Shown: positions 17,372-26,366, numbered from the stretch's first letter. The stretch: DNA of 48,138 nt from Thermoproteota archaeon (GCA_027061785.1 JAMOVA010000049.1:1-48138), one strand, 5' to 3'. Program-made: numbers and translations. The notes: generated from the sequence alone by a model not told the origin.

Positions 17372-17770
17372 CTACTCGGTCCCTCCGGTCCCCCTTATCT
17401 CCTTTATCTTCTCTATAAGGGCCTCCAAGAGGCTCTTGGCCTGCCCGGCATCCACCACAGCGACGGAGGATGCGGGAACTTCTATACCAGCGGCCTTCCC
17501 CAGGTCCTCCTTGCTCGGGACGTAAGCGTAGGGAACTCCCTTGTCGTCGCACAGCAGCGGCAGGTGAGCCACTATCTCAGGGGGATTCACGTCCTCCGCT
17601 ATGACTACGAAGAGGGCCTCACCCCTCTCCACAGCCTTCGTGGTCTCGTTGACGCCCTTCCTGACCTTGCCACCGGTCTCCCGGGCGGTCTGGACTAACT
17701 CGAGTATCTTGGGAACGAGGTCATCAGGGACCTCAAACTTCACATAGAAGGGTTTGTCCTGAGCCGTCAT
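17372..17770 (-). CDS. rpl7ae: Ribosomal protein L7Ae / K-turn binding protein
   Basis: 132 residues. Has the conserved [23 protein letters not shown] region used for K-turn recognition. Archaeal L7Ae is both a ribosomal protein and the core protein of C/D and H/ACA guide RNPs and RNase P. Follows idi2 on the same strand but has its own TATA box and a GC-rich hairpin in its leader (17778-17797). Confidence 0.96.
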   Translation of the reverse strand: MTAQDKPFYVKFEVPDDLVPKILELVQTARETGGKVRKGVNETTKAVERGEALFVVIAEDVNPPEIVAHLPLLCDDKGVPYAYVPSKEDLGKAAGIEVPASSVAVVDAGQAKSLLEALIEKIKEIRGTGGTE

Positions 17771-17777
17771 CCTTCAT

Positions 17778-17797
17778 TCCCCGGAGGGGGCCGGGGA
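17778..17797 (-). promoter_or_regulatory. GC-rich hairpin in the L7Ae leader
   Basis: A perfect 7-bp stem (TCCCCGG/CCGGGGA) with a 6-nt loop, 8 nt before the L7Ae start. Its 3' arm contains GGGGA, the only ribosome-binding-site-like sequence near the ATG, so folding could hide it. L7Ae autoregulation through a leader structure is known in Sulfolobus. No canonical K-turn is evident here. Confidence 0.45.
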
Positions 17798-17800
17798 GTG

Positions 17801-18883
17801 TCATATAAAAATATGCCTCTCATCCGCGAGGGTCTTCAATGGACCCGTCAGCAAGTATTTCTTGGTCAATCGGAGCTGGTTTACCGTGAGAGAGCCCGTG
17901 AGGAACGCGGCGAGCTTCATCTCGAAGATAAATTTATTTAACTCGTCCCTGACGCCGTCACTCCCCTCCTCCACCGCGCGTATGAAGAAGGGACGGGCGG
18001 CGCCAGCCATATGGGCGCCTAAGGCCAGGCATTTGGCGGCATCCAGCCCGGACCTGACCCCCCCGGAGCCTATGACTTCGACGTCAAGGGTGGAGACCTC
18101 CATTACTGCAAGGGGGGTGGGTAACCCCCAGTCGGCGAACCTCCTCGAGGCAACCCATCTCACGGATCCCTCGGGGGATCTCTCCCCCTCTATTAGGGAC
18201 CAACTCGTCCCTCCCTGTCCGGCCACATCTATTATCCCGACGCCAGCTTTCTTTAGGACGAGCGCGGTCTCCTTGGATATCCCCGAGCCAACCTCCTTCA
18301 CTATCACCGGGACATCTAACTCCCTTACCACATCCCTTATCGCCACCAAGGATCCCGAGAAATCCACTGATCCCTCGGGTTGTATTATCTCCTGTAGGGG
18401 ATTGAGGTGTATTGCCAAGGCATCGGCATCTATCATATCAACCGCTCTCTTCGCGTTGTCCGGACCTTCATCGCCTATGACGTGGGATATGCCCAAGTTG
18501 GCTATCACCGGCACCTCCGTGGCCGTCTCCCTGACTACGGAGTAAGTCCTCACGAGGTCCTCATTCTTCAAAGCCGCCCTCTGACTGCCAACCCCTATGG
18601 CGACCCCCTCAGCTTGAGCTGCCTCAGCTAGAGCCCTATTTATGGGTAAAGTTGCCTCATGGCCGCCAGTCATCCCCTCTATCAGGAGGGGGGCCCTCAG
18701 CTCGTATCCCAAGAACTTCCAGGAGAGGTCCACATCGTCGAAGGAGGCATCCGGCAGGGGGTTGTGGAGCAGTCTCACATGCTCGAACCAAGAGCGGGTG
18801 GTGCTGAGGTCGACATCATCTCTCTTAGCTATCATTATGTGCTCGATTTTACGCTGGGAGGTTTCCTCGGGATCATCTATCAT
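17801..18883 (-). CDS. fni: Type 2 isopentenyl-diphosphate isomerase (FMN-dependent)
   Basis: 360 residues. Interconverts IPP and DMAPP for archaeal isoprenoid lipids. Conserved: RKIEHI start region, IEGMTGG, GVGSQRAAL, ANLGISH, HLNPLQEIIQPEG, KEVGSGIS, DVAGQGGTSW and the GSGGVRSGLD FMN-phosphate site. Overlaps memo by 4 nt. Its place beside rpsB/memo matches the archaeal habit of linking mevalonate-pathway genes to this ribosomal cluster. Confidence 0.95.
   Translation of the reverse strand: MIDDPEETSQRKIEHIMIAKRDDVDLSTTRSWFEHVRLLHNPLPDASFDDVDLSWKFLGYELRAPLLIEGMTGGHEATLPINRALAEAAQAEGVAIGVGSQRAALKNEDLVRTYSVVRETATEVPVIANLGISHVIGDEGPDNAKRAVDMIDADALAIHLNPLQEIIQPEGSVDFSGSLVAIRDVVRELDVPVIVKEVGSGISKETALVLKKAGVGIIDVAGQGGTSWSLIEGERSPEGSVRWVASRRFADWGLPTPLAVMEVSTLDVEVIGSGGVRSGLDAAKCLALGAHMAGAARPFFIRAVEEGSDGVRDELNKFIFEMKLAAFLTGSLTVNQLRLTKKYLLTGPLKTLADERHIFI
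17803..17813 (-). promoter_or_regulatory. Probable TATA box for L7Ae
   Basis: Minus-strand TATTTTTATAT overlapping the last codons of idi2, about 33-43 nt before the L7Ae ATG. Initiation about 25 nt on would start transcription close to the hairpin. Confidence 0.5.
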
Positions 18884-19728
18884 CTCGCGAACACCACCGA
18901 AGCGTAGCCCACCACGAAAGACCTGTCACCACTCGCCTCAGCGCTGGTGGAGTACCTCACGAGCTTGCCCCTCTCAACACCCTTCAACTTCGCGTAGGTT
19001 ATGGCCACTGAGGCAGGTCCAGGACCGCACATGGAAACATCCAGCTCGAACAGGATCCTGAATAGTCTGTCCACATCCATGTCCAAGATCGCCTCCAGCG
19101 CAGCCATGTCCCTCCTCCTCGCCTCCTCCTCAGGCAGGTAATGGGACATGTCCGATGAGGCTATCACCACGACATCCCTCTTCAGAAATTCGGAGGCGAG
19201 GCCTATAGCCTTCCCCAGCAGTTTAGCCGAGGAAGGGTCCTGAACACCCATGGTAATGGGAACTATCTTGGGTGAGCCGTATATTGCCTGCAGAAATGGT
19301 ATCTGGACCTCTATGGAGTGCTCCGACATGTGAGCTAGGTCATCAAACTCCAGATCCTCGAAGTACTCTTTGATGGCTAGGGCGAGCTCCTTGTCAACTT
19401 CAACCCTGCCCAAGGGTGTCTCCCAATAATCCGCATTCGAAACAGAGAACGCGGCACCGAGTCCCGTGTGATTCGGGCCCAAAATGACGAAGGTCTCAGG
19501 GATCCCGTCCCTAGCCAAGACCGAGTAGCCGGCAGCTGCCGTTCTTCCCGAGTATATGTATCCGGCGTGGGGCGATATCAGAGAAGCTATTCTCCTCTCC
19601 CCAGATGGATTCGGTGAGGGGATTCCGCTCTCCCCAATGCTCAAGAACAGCTCCCTTAACAGGGAAAGGAGGTCATCCGGATCGGAAGGATAAAAAGAGC
19701 CAGCGACGGCTGGCCTTCTGACCTCCAA
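18880..19728 (-). CDS. MEMO-family protein (AmmeMemoRadiSam protein B-like)
   Basis: 282 residues with the MEMO family signatures RRPAVAGSFYP at the start, SPHAGYIYSG, LGPNHTG, SEHSIEVQIPFLQ and SSDMSHYLP, including the conserved metal-site His residues of this non-heme-iron dioxygenase-like fold. The biochemical role in archaea is unknown. It lies 6 nt after rpsB and overlaps idi2 by 4 nt; rpsB-memo-mevalonate clustering is common in archaea. Confidence 0.93.
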   Translation of the reverse strand: MEVRRPAVAGSFYPSDPDDLLSLLRELFLSIGESGIPSPNPSGERRIASLISPHAGYIYSGRTAAAGYSVLARDGIPETFVILGPNHTGLGAAFSVSNADYWETPLGRVEVDKELALAIKEYFEDLEFDDLAHMSEHSIEVQIPFLQAIYGSPKIVPITMGVQDPSSAKLLGKAIGLASEFLKRDVVVIASSDMSHYLPEEEARRRDMAALEAILDMDVDRLFRILFELDVSMCGPGPASVAITYAKLKGVERGKLVRYSTSAEASGDRSFVVGYASVVFAR

Positions 19729-19734
19729 ATAGTT

Positions 19735-20388
19735 TCACCTGAGGCCCATTATCCTAGTGGCGAAGTCCTCGTAGCTCTCCTCGAGATCTCCGTCGGGAGG
19801 TATGTCTCCCCTGTTCCTGAGAACCTCCCTTGTCAGGAGCCAGTAAACTAGGGCCAATGCCCTCCTTCCCTTATTGTTGGCGGGTATAGCCAAGTCTATG
19901 TTTTCCAACGTGTTGTCAGCGTCCACTAGGGCCACCACGGGTATGCCCAGCTTGACGGATTCGACGTGAATCTGCCTGTCCACTCTGGGATCAGACAGGA
20001 GCACGACATCGGGCTCCAAGTGGAGGGGCGCCTGGGGGTTGGTTAGGGTCCCCGGAAGTATCCTCCCGGTTATGTATGTGGCACCGGTGTATTCGGCGAA
20101 CTTCCTCACGGGCTTGAATCCGTAGATCCTAGCTGAAACGGCAAGTATCTTTTCTGGCTCGAACCTAGCCAAGAACTTCCCCGCAACCCTGATCCTCTCG
20201 TCCAGCTTCTTTATGTCTATCATGCACAGGCCGTCTGGCCTGACCTTGTAGATGAACTTCTCCATGTCCTTCGTCCGTATCCTAGTGCCCACGTGGACGC
20301 CTGCCGACAGGTACTTCTGCTTCGGTATCAGCAGATCCTTATCCTCCACTGGAGGTACATTAGAGAGACTCATATCGTCATATCCCAT
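19735..20388 (-). CDS. rps2: Ribosomal protein uS2
   Basis: 217 residues from ATG 20388, chosen because GAGGTGATC sits just before it and family homology starts there; a longer reading to 20436 would overlap rpoN. Conserved: [37 protein letters not shown]-like [10 protein letters not shown] and DPRVDRQ. Four nt after rpoN. Confidence 0.94.
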   Translation of the reverse strand: MGYDDMSLSNVPPVEDKDLLIPKQKYLSAGVHVGTRIRTKDMEKFIYKVRPDGLCMIDIKKLDERIRVAGKFLARFEPEKILAVSARIYGFKPVRKFAEYTGATYITGRILPGTLTNPQAPLHLEPDVVLLSDPRVDRQIHVESVKLGIPVVALVDADNTLENIDLAIPANNKGRRALALVYWLLTREVLRNRGDIPPDGDLEESYEDFATRIMGLR

Positions 20389-20392
20389 TTGA

Positions 20393-20596
20393 TCACCTCT
20401 CCATAACCGGAGTGAAGGACAGCTCCAGCTCGGCAAGATCTATGTGGCTTATGAACATCCTCCGGCAGCAGTATCGAGTCACGCCTAGGGAGTCCAGCAC
20501 CTTACCTGGGTCCTCCCCGGACATGACCCTCCGGGAGAACTCCTCCCACTTATCTCCTATCACACTGCCGCAGGTGAAGCACCTCACCGGGAACAT
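20393..20596 (-). CDS. rpoN: RNA polymerase subunit N (Rpo10)
   Basis: 67 residues with the family zinc site: PVRCFTCG at the N-terminus and [13 protein letters not shown]. Slightly longer spacing than usual between the Cys pairs. First gene of the rpoN-rps2-memo-fni operon, with GAGGTCAGG before the ATG. Confidence 0.96.
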   Translation of the reverse strand: MFPVRCFTCGSVIGDKWEEFSRRVMSGEDPGKVLDSLGVTRYCCRRMFISHIDLAELELSFTPVMER

Positions 20597-20628
20597 ATCC
20601 TGACCTCGGCTGGGTATGACCTACTGAG

Positions 20629-20640
20629 GTTATTAAATTA
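20629..20640. promoter_or_regulatory. Shared TATA core between divergent rpoN and rfcS
   Basis: GTTATTAAATTA is the sole AT-rich core in the 95 bp between the divergent starts, about 33-44 nt from the rpoN ATG and about 52 nt from the rfcS ATG. Orientation of use cannot be decided from sequence. Confidence 0.45.
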
Positions 20641-20691
20641 TGCCGTTGGAAGAGTTCCTGAAGGGAATGTTTCAAGGGAGGTTGATGGGAA

Positions 20692-21678
20692 ATGGCGTTC
20701 GAGCTTTGGATAGAGAAGTACAGGCCGAGGACCTTGGATGACATAGTGGACCAGGAGGACGTCATCCGGGCCCTCAAAGGTTTTGTGGAGAAGAGGTCCA
20801 TGCCGCACCTTCTCTTCGCCGGTCCTGCCGGGACTGGAAAGACCACTACCGCTTTGGCTCTGGCTCACGACATCTACGGTTCCGAAGAACTCCTGAGGGC
20901 CAACTACATGGAGCTCAACGCGAGCGATGAGAGGGGCATCGACACCATAAGGACGAAGATAAAGGACTTCGCCAAGACGGCGCCCTTCGGCGATGTCCCA
21001 TTCAAGATAATACACCTTGATGAGGCGGACAGCCTCACAGCCGACGCTCAGCACGCCCTCAGGAGGATAATGGAGATGTATTCTACCACCACGAGATTCA
21101 TCTTGGCCTGCAACTACTCCTCCAAGATAATAGAGCCGATTCAGTCGAGGTGCGCGGTCTTCAGATTCGGTCCCATACCGGAGGAAGCTGTAAGAGAGAG
21201 GCTCATAATGATAGCAGAGAAGGAGGGTGTGAAGTACACCGAGGAGGGCATATCAGCCATAGTGTACGTGGCTGAGGGGGACCTCAGGAGAGCCATCAAC
21301 CTGCTGCAGACCGCCTCGGCTATGGCGGACGAGGTGGACGCCAAGGTCGTGTATAGGGTAGCAGGACTCGCGCACCCCGAGGAGGTGAGGGGGATGATAA
21401 ATGCCGCACTGAAGGGGAGGTTCGTCGCCGCTAGGGACATGCTAAGGAACCTCATGATAAACTACGGCATGTCCGCTCAGGACGTTATCAAACAGCTGAA
21501 TAGGGAGATAATGGCCAGCAAGTCCATCCCAGACAAGATGAAGGCCCAGCTCATGGTGTTCCTCAGCGAGGTCGACTTCAGGGTGACCGAAGGCGCCCAC
21601 GGAGATGTCCAGCTTGCGGCCATGCTGGCCAAGCTGGTAGAGTTAGGTGAGTCCCATGGCGGACCTTCCTTGGACTGA
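20692..21678 (+). CDS. rfcS: Replication factor C small subunit
   Basis: 328-residue AAA+ clamp-loader subunit that opens PCNA rings. RFC box WIEKYRP (6-12), Walker A GPAGTGKT (44-51), Walker B IIHLDEAD (106-113), the SRC arginine-finger motif (152-154) and the C-terminal oligomerisation helices. No intein in the usual P-loop position. A GGGAGG site precedes the ATG. It overlaps rfcL by 23 nt. Confidence 0.97.
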   Translation: MAFELWIEKYRPRTLDDIVDQEDVIRALKGFVEKRSMPHLLFAGPAGTGKTTTALALAHDIYGSEELLRANYMELNASDERGIDTIRTKIKDFAKTAPFGDVPFKIIHLDEADSLTADAQHALRRIMEMYSTTTRFILACNYSSKIIEPIQSRCAVFRFGPIPEEAVRERLIMIAEKEGVKYTEEGISAIVYVAEGDLRRAINLLQTASAMADEVDAKVVYRVAGLAHPEEVRGMINAALKGRFVAARDMLRNLMINYGMSAQDVIKQLNREIMASKSIPDKMKAQLMVFLSEVDFRVTEGAHGDVQLAAMLAKLVELGESHGGPSLD

Positions 21679-22900
21679 GAAGTACCGTCCCAAGAGATTG
21701 GATGAGATAAAGGGGCAGAACAAGGCCATTAGTGAGATAAGGGATTGGATGAGGAGCGTCAGGGCCGGGAAGGTGAACAAGGCCCTGTTATTGGTGGGTC
21801 CACCCGGGTCGGGCAAGACCTCAGCAGCTTACGCGATAGCTTACGAGTTGGGATATGATCCAGTGGAGGTCAACGCCAGCGATCTTAGAGATAGAACTCA
21901 CCTTAAGTACGTGGTAGAGAGCGCCAAGGCAGTCAGTCTGCTTACCCTTAGCAAGAGACTGATAATCTTGGACGAGATAGACGCCCTCCCTAGTGAGGGA
22001 GGAGCTTTGGTGTCTTTGGTGAAGGAACTGATAACAAAAGAAGGGGTCCCCGTTGTGATGACGGCAAACGATCCTTACGAGAGACATCTCTACGAGATAA
22101 GATCCCTTTCAAAAGTGGTCAGATTCTACAGGCTCCGATGGACTACCGTCCTCTCAGTGCTCAAGGAGATATGCAGGAAGGAGGGCGTGAAGGTACCCGA
22201 CAATGTCTTAAGGCAGATAGCCATCAATTCACAGGGGGACCTCAGAGCAGCCATTAACGACCTCGAGAGCCTCGTTAAGGGAAGCCACAAACTATCTGAG
22301 GTTATAGGAAAGAAGTTCGGCAAGAGGGATGTTGAGGCTGATGTATTCAAAGTACTCACAGCCGTGTTTTACGGAGAGAACTGCTACTCCGCCTATCTAA
22401 CGTCCCTCAACACGGATGTGGATCCGGACATGCTCTTCAGATGGGTTGAGGAGAACTTACCCTACGTTTACAAGGGGAAAGCCCTCTCTAGGGCCTACGA
22501 TTACCTCTCTTACGCTGATATTGTGAGGAGCCGCATAATAAAGACGAATAACTGGAAACTCTTGGTTTACTACACTCAATTAATGACATACGCGGTGTGC
22601 ACGGCCAAGGAGGCCAAGCCTCAGGGGGTGAAGATGAGGTTCCCTGAGATCATCAGAAAGCTTGCCACCACTAAAGAACTCAGGGCCAAGACGAGAGAAT
22701 TCTTGTCTAGGCTCGCCAAGGAACTTCACGTGCCAACAAAGACCGTGAGGATGGAGATAGTCCCCATACTAATCGCCGATAGCAAGAGAGAGGGCAAGAT
22801 CATAAAGAGATTGGAGAGGGATCTGGGATTGAGGGAGGAGGAGATAAGGGAAATACTGGAGGACCTAGAGGAGCACTACAAGTTAGAGATTGGAGGCTAA
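21656..22900 (+). CDS. rfcL: Replication factor C large subunit
   Basis: 414 residues from ATG 21656 (preceded by TAGGTGAG; a GTG at 21647 is possible). RFC box WTEKYRP (6-12), Walker A GPPGSGKT (48-55), Walker B IILDEID, Ala-Asn-Asp sensor 1. The C-terminal region is charged but no clear PCNA-interacting QxxLxxFF box is seen. Convergent with the Orc1/Cdc6-like gene, overlapping it by 18 nt. Confidence 0.96.
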   Translation: MADLPWTEKYRPKRLDEIKGQNKAISEIRDWMRSVRAGKVNKALLLVGPPGSGKTSAAYAIAYELGYDPVEVNASDLRDRTHLKYVVESAKAVSLLTLSKRLIILDEIDALPSEGGALVSLVKELITKEGVPVVMTANDPYERHLYEIRSLSKVVRFYRLRWTTVLSVLKEICRKEGVKVPDNVLRQIAINSQGDLRAAINDLESLVKGSHKLSEVIGKKFGKRDVEADVFKVLTAVFYGENCYSAYLTSLNTDVDPDMLFRWVEENLPYVYKGKALSRAYDYLSYADIVRSRIIKTNNWKLLVYYTQLMTYAVCTAKEAKPQGVKMRFPEIIRKLATTKELRAKTREFLSRLAKELHVPTKTVRMEIVPILIADSKREGKIIKRLERDLGLREEEIREILEDLEEHYKLEIGG

Positions 22901-23947
22901 GGGGCTCAATTCCTCTCTCAATATCTCCTTTAGCTTCTCCTGGAGCTTGTCCGCTGGTATCGAGCCGAGAGATATCAGGGTAGTCTGCCCCTTCATCCCC
23001 TCGCCCGACTTCTTCGCCTCCAAGAACCCCATGTTCTTGAGGTTCCTGACCCTCTTCCAGATGGCCGTGTACTTGTAGGGGAGAACCCCTACCTCCTCAC
23101 ACAGGAGCCTGTACTCCTCCAGCAGATCGCCCATCTTTATCCAAGATCTCCCGGATGAAGCCAGCCTCTTAGATACCGCCAGGAGCAGTATCTTGTCGTG
23201 AAGATCCAAGGGAGTCAGCGAGTCCTCCGTTATCCCGATGACCCCGATCCTCGAGGCCGCCTCGCTGACCATGTCCGGAGTTATCTTAGACAGACCAGCC
23301 TCCTCTGACAGCCTAGCAGCTAGATACAGTATCTTCAGGGCCACTCTAGCGTTACCCATGTGTTCCGATAGTTCTACTACCTTACTTACGATCTCATCAT
23401 CGAAACTTCCCTCTTCCAAGGCCTCCTCAGCCCTGTACCTCACTATGGCCTCCAACTGCTCCGGAGTGTACTTCTCTAAGGGGAGCCTGGTCACCATGAA
23501 GGACCTTATCGAGTCATCCATCATGTACGGCGGATCCCACCTAGCGACCACCACGAGGGTCGGTGATTTGGGTGCATCTCCTTCATGAAGCCTCAGGAGG
23601 GTGTAGACTAGAGTATCTCCATCCCTGAGGTAGTCTACCTCGTCCAGAACTATTAGCAGATCCCTGTCCTCTCCAGATAGCACCTTCTCAAGTATCAACA
23701 CGACCTCCTCGTACGAGAGCCCCCTATCTGGTACTCCGGGGAGGAGGGAAGAGACCACCCTTTGAACGACGGAGGTCGGCGTCCTATAGGTCCTGCAGTT
23801 GATGTGAACGACATCTAGGGAATCCAGCTTCTCCTTCAATTTCGCGGACGATAACTTGGCTACCGACGTCTTACCTACTCCCGGCTCTCCTCTGATGAGT
23901 ATGAGCCCCTCAGTCAAACCATACCCGCTGGCCAGCGTATTAACCAA
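22883..23947 (-). CDS. Orc1/Cdc6-like AAA+ initiator protein
   Basis: Initiator-type ATPase with Walker A RGEPGVGKT (19-27 from TTG 23947), Walker B LLIVLDEVD, the sensor stretch VVARWDPP and a C-terminal winged helix (about 255-340, ending LISLGSI). TTG 23947 is the first standard start in frame, but clear family homology continues upstream to 24031, so the true protein is probably about 28 residues longer (see separate entry). Known members bind origin ORB elements or act in replication control. No ORB pair is recognisable nearby, so this could be a paralogue without initiator function. Confidence 0.88.
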   Translation of the reverse strand: MVNTLASGYGLTEGLILIRGEPGVGKTSVAKLSSAKLKEKLDSLDVVHINCRTYRTPTSVVQRVVSSLLPGVPDRGLSYEEVVLILEKVLSGEDRDLLIVLDEVDYLRDGDTLVYTLLRLHEGDAPKSPTLVVVARWDPPYMMDDSIRSFMVTRLPLEKYTPEQLEAIVRYRAEEALEEGSFDDEIVSKVVELSEHMGNARVALKILYLAARLSEEAGLSKITPDMVSEAASRIGVIGITEDSLTPLDLHDKILLLAVSKRLASSGRSWIKMGDLLEEYRLLCEEVGVLPYKYTAIWKRVRNLKNMGFLEAKKSGEGMKGQTTLISLGSIPADKLQEKLKEILREELSPLASNL

Positions 23948-24031
23948 GATGTCAACCTCTCTTTCCCTGTGAGGTAGCTTGGGTGGAGTGTACGACTCCG
24001 AAAACTTGTGAGGATCCCTTATTATCGGTAT
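23948..24031 (-). CDS. Probable N-terminal extension of the Orc1/Cdc6-like gene (AUA start?)
   Basis: The reading frame continues from the TTG to an upstream TGA at 24038-24040 with no ATG, GTG or TTG. It encodes the classic Orc1/Cdc6 N-box: RDPHKF, then YTPPKLPHREREVD. An ATA at 24031 lies 5 nt after GGTGAT, the ribosome-binding-site form used by neighbours, and about 30-40 nt after a TATA-like element. Alternatives are initiation at TTG with loss of the box, or an assembly or frameshift error. Confidence 0.65.
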
Positions 24032-24061
24032 TTCACATCACCGAGTGTTATGCTGCGGAGA

Positions 24062-24072
24062 GAAATAATTTC
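24062..24072 (-). promoter_or_regulatory. Probable TATA box of the Orc1/Cdc6-like gene
   Basis: Minus-strand GAAATTATTTC, with initiation predicted about 25 nt downstream, just before the GGTGAT site at 24037-24042. This position supports translation from near 24031 rather than only from 23947. Confidence 0.45.
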
Positions 24073-24080
24073 ATTATGGT

Positions 24081-24097
24081 CCCCCGTAGAGAGGGGG
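24081..24097 (-). terminator. Short GC hairpin after the membrane-protein gene
   Basis: CCCCC/GGGGG stem with a 7-nt loop directly downstream of the stop at 24112. It could end that transcript; it has no long T-run, so the call is weak. Confidence 0.3.
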
Positions 24098-24111
24098 GTT
24101 GGGTGAAAGTA

Positions 24112-25125
24112 TTACTTCCTCCTCAGAGACCTCCTGTAGAGTAGGTAGCCCGCTATCTCAAGCAGCACTGTTCCTAGGGAAACACCTGCCACCATTATAT
24201 CAGGACTCACCGGATAAACGGGAATCTCGCTAGCTAGCTTGAGGGCGTAAGTTAGATTAGAGCCCACTCTCCTAGGGGCCAGTGTGGAGAATTTGTAGTA
24301 CAGATCGAAGAGCTCCTTAGCCTTCTTAGCCGTCTCCTCATCCAGCGGAAGAGTGGGAGTCTTCCTGATCTCGGCAATCTTCTGCCTTATCTGCTCCAAA
24401 GCCTGAACTTCTTCCTTTGTGTGATTGATTACGCCAAGGAAGAACCATCCGCTGTACCCAGACGACTCTCTTGTGTCCACTGTGGGGCTCTTCAGTATCC
24501 AAGAAACCACAACTCTGAGCTCTTTGGAGACATTAGCCAAGTAGATGGCGTTTGGTGATGGCCTAGAGATGCTCACCACGTAGTCCTTGGGTAGGATCAC
24601 CGTCAGGTTGAGAAGGTCCAGTTCCTTGACGAACAACTTAGATACATTGCTGTAGTCCTCCCTGGTCGTGTACACGATACCCTTACGCCCCTTCGACTCC
24701 TTAGGTGCTCCTTTCTTGGCTTCCAGATCTATTATGAGAAGTAGATCTATCCTCTTAGATTTGTTGTGATAGGTGCTCTTGTGAATCTCCGCCTTCATGC
24801 TGGTTGGGTAGAATTCCATGTCCCCACCTATGTAGGGGCCTTTTATATTCTCCTTCACGAACTTGATGAAGTTCTTCGTGTAGTTCTGTTCGCCTCCAGT
24901 CTTATTGAGTATCCTCTCTAGATCATTGGCCCAGAGCCCGTACCAAGTGTAATTGACCACTATCCTAGCCGTAAACTCATCTTTGAAGAAGAAAGTGGCC
25001 TGAGTGCTCACGTAATGGGGTTTCTCTGAGAGGATCTCCGCCTTGGATACTTGAGCCACAGGGACGAGAATCGCGAGTATTAGAACCGCCACGAGCACGC
25101 CTTTGCCTATTTTTGTGCCATTCAT
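24112..25125 (-). CDS. Secreted/membrane-anchored protein of unknown function
   Basis: 337 residues from ATG 25125, which follows AAGGTG by 5 nt (a GTG at 25134 is part of that site). Signal peptide about 6-29, an extracellular domain rich in Asn-x-Ser/Thr glycosylation sites, a helical stretch (about 230-275) and a C-terminal membrane helix (about 310-330) with a basic cytoplasmic end. No family recognised. Divergent from the AAA ATPase with a shared promoter region. Confidence 0.75.
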   Translation of the reverse strand: MNGTKIGKGVLVAVLILAILVPVAQVSKAEILSEKPHYVSTQATFFFKDEFTARIVVNYTWYGLWANDLERILNKTGGEQNYTKNFIKFVKENIKGPYIGGDMEFYPTSMKAEIHKSTYHNKSKRIDLLLIIDLEAKKGAPKESKGRKGIVYTTREDYSNVSKLFVKELDLLNLTVILPKDYVVSISRPSPNAIYLANVSKELRVVVSWILKSPTVDTRESSGYSGWFFLGVINHTKEEVQALEQIRQKIAEIRKTPTLPLDEETAKKAKELFDLYYKFSTLAPRRVGSNLTYALKLASEIPVYPVSPDIMVAGVSLGTVLLEIAGYLLYRRSLRRK

Positions 25126-25171
25126 CGAACACACCTTAGTCTGGAGATATGCAACACTTTTTCATTGGGCT

Positions 25172-25185
25172 AGATTATATAAACG
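25172..25185. promoter_or_regulatory. Shared TATA core between the membrane protein and AAA ATPase genes
   Basis: GATTATATAAACGT lies near the middle of the divergent intergenic region, about 45-55 nt from each start; it reads as a TATA box on both strands. Confidence 0.5.
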
Positions 25186-25229
25186 TAGTTGGGGCTTAGA
25201 CGTAGCCTAGAAAAGTGAGGGTCCTATGA

Positions 25230-26366
25230 ATGCCGGATGAGAGCGATGTCAGGGTAGTAGAAGCCGGTTATATGCGATGGATGCTCAGAGCCAACCCCTT
25301 CGCCTACTTGAGCAGTGAGAGCTTGGAGGAAGTGAGGACTCTACATGTAGACACTGATGTGGATGAGAAGCTAGCTCAACTGCTCGATGAGGTCATAAAA
25401 GGAAGAGCCAAGCATCTCGTATTTCTAGTCGGAGAATTTGGGACAGGTAAGACCCACAGACTAAGGTTGATCAGCGAGATTCTCCCTGATATACCGACTT
25501 TCTACGTGAAGATAGACGTAGATGATTACGAGGCCTCCCTATACAGGATAGCCACTACCATCAAGAAGATGCCCCCTCTCAAGCCTCTTCGAAGGAAGTT
25601 TCCGAGAGATCCTGACTCACTCTTCTCTATCATAAAGGAAGAGCTCAACAAACACGATGTGGCGATACTCATGCTGGATGAGGTAGAGAACATAGTGATC
25701 TCAGGTACTAGGAAGGATGCTGAACTATTCTCGGAATTCATAAGACGCTTGTATAAGGGAGTGGAGCCTGGTCGGATGTTAATAATAGCCTGCATACCTC
25801 CAGCCTACGATATAATGAAGAAACTCCTCGGTAAGATACCCCACGACAAGATCGAAATGAGGACTATCAGTCCCGAGGAGGCTAGTAAGATATTGAAGAA
25901 GAGGATACAGCACTACAGAGACATATTGAACGAGGAAGCGAGGGGTCTCAACTTGGGTGAGCCCTTCACGGAAGATCTGGTCAGGAAGATGAACGAACTC
26001 GCTGGAGGAAATCCGAGGAGGTTAATGAAATTGGCAAGAAACCTGCTAGCCATGCTAACTAGAGAACTCAAGGAAAGCGGGAAACTCAGCCAAGACAAGA
26101 TACTCAATCTGATCTCCGAGGCCAGCGAGGAGAAGGAGATCCCAAGGGAGGAGAGAAGAGAAGAGGAAGAAGTGATTCCAGAGGACATAAGACCTGAAAT
26201 AGCCATACTACGCAAAAAATTTCCACCAGGAACCACTTTTTCACTCATAGAAGCTTCTAAGGCCTTGGGGATGAGATTAACGCAGGCGAGGGAACTATTA
26301 AGGGAGCTCATGGAAGAAGGGCTGGTGGAAAAAGCCCCGGGAGGTAGGTTCACCCTTAGGAGCTAA
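25230..26366 (+). CDS. AAA ATPase with C-terminal winged helix
   Basis: 378 residues. Walker A GEFGTGKT (68-75), Walker B ILMLDEVEN (about 147-155), sensor-like IIACIPP, then a charged linker and a winged-helix-like C-terminus. An Orc1-related or BREX/ATP-binding-type STAND-like AAA is possible; no specific family is claimed. ATG codons at 25226 and 25230 overlap; only 25230 is in frame. Its last codons overlap the convergent small acidic gene by 11 nt. Charged and lower in GC than the ribosomal block. Confidence 0.8.
   Translation: MPDESDVRVVEAGYMRWMLRANPFAYLSSESLEEVRTLHVDTDVDEKLAQLLDEVIKGRAKHLVFLVGEFGTGKTHRLRLISEILPDIPTFYVKIDVDDYEASLYRIATTIKKMPPLKPLRRKFPRDPDSLFSIIKEELNKHDVAILMLDEVENIVISGTRKDAELFSEFIRRLYKGVEPGRMLIIACIPPAYDIMKKLLGKIPHDKIEMRTISPEEASKILKKRIQHYRDILNEEARGLNLGEPFTEDLVRKMNELAGGNPRRLMKLARNLLAMLTRELKESGKLSQDKILNLISEASEEKEIPREERREEEEVIPEDIRPEIAILRKKFPPGTTFSLIEASKALGMRLTQARELLRELMEEGLVEKAPGGRFTLRS

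Noticed and set aside
20640-20700. Upstream ATG at 20640 as a start for rfcS or a regulatory micro-ORF
   Set aside because: It is out of frame with rfcS and probably lies before the transcription start predicted from the TATA core.
24041-24111. Possible replication origin beside the Orc1/Cdc6-like gene
   Set aside because: A G-run and short hairpin are present, but no paired ORB-like dyads or extended AT-rich unwinding region were found.
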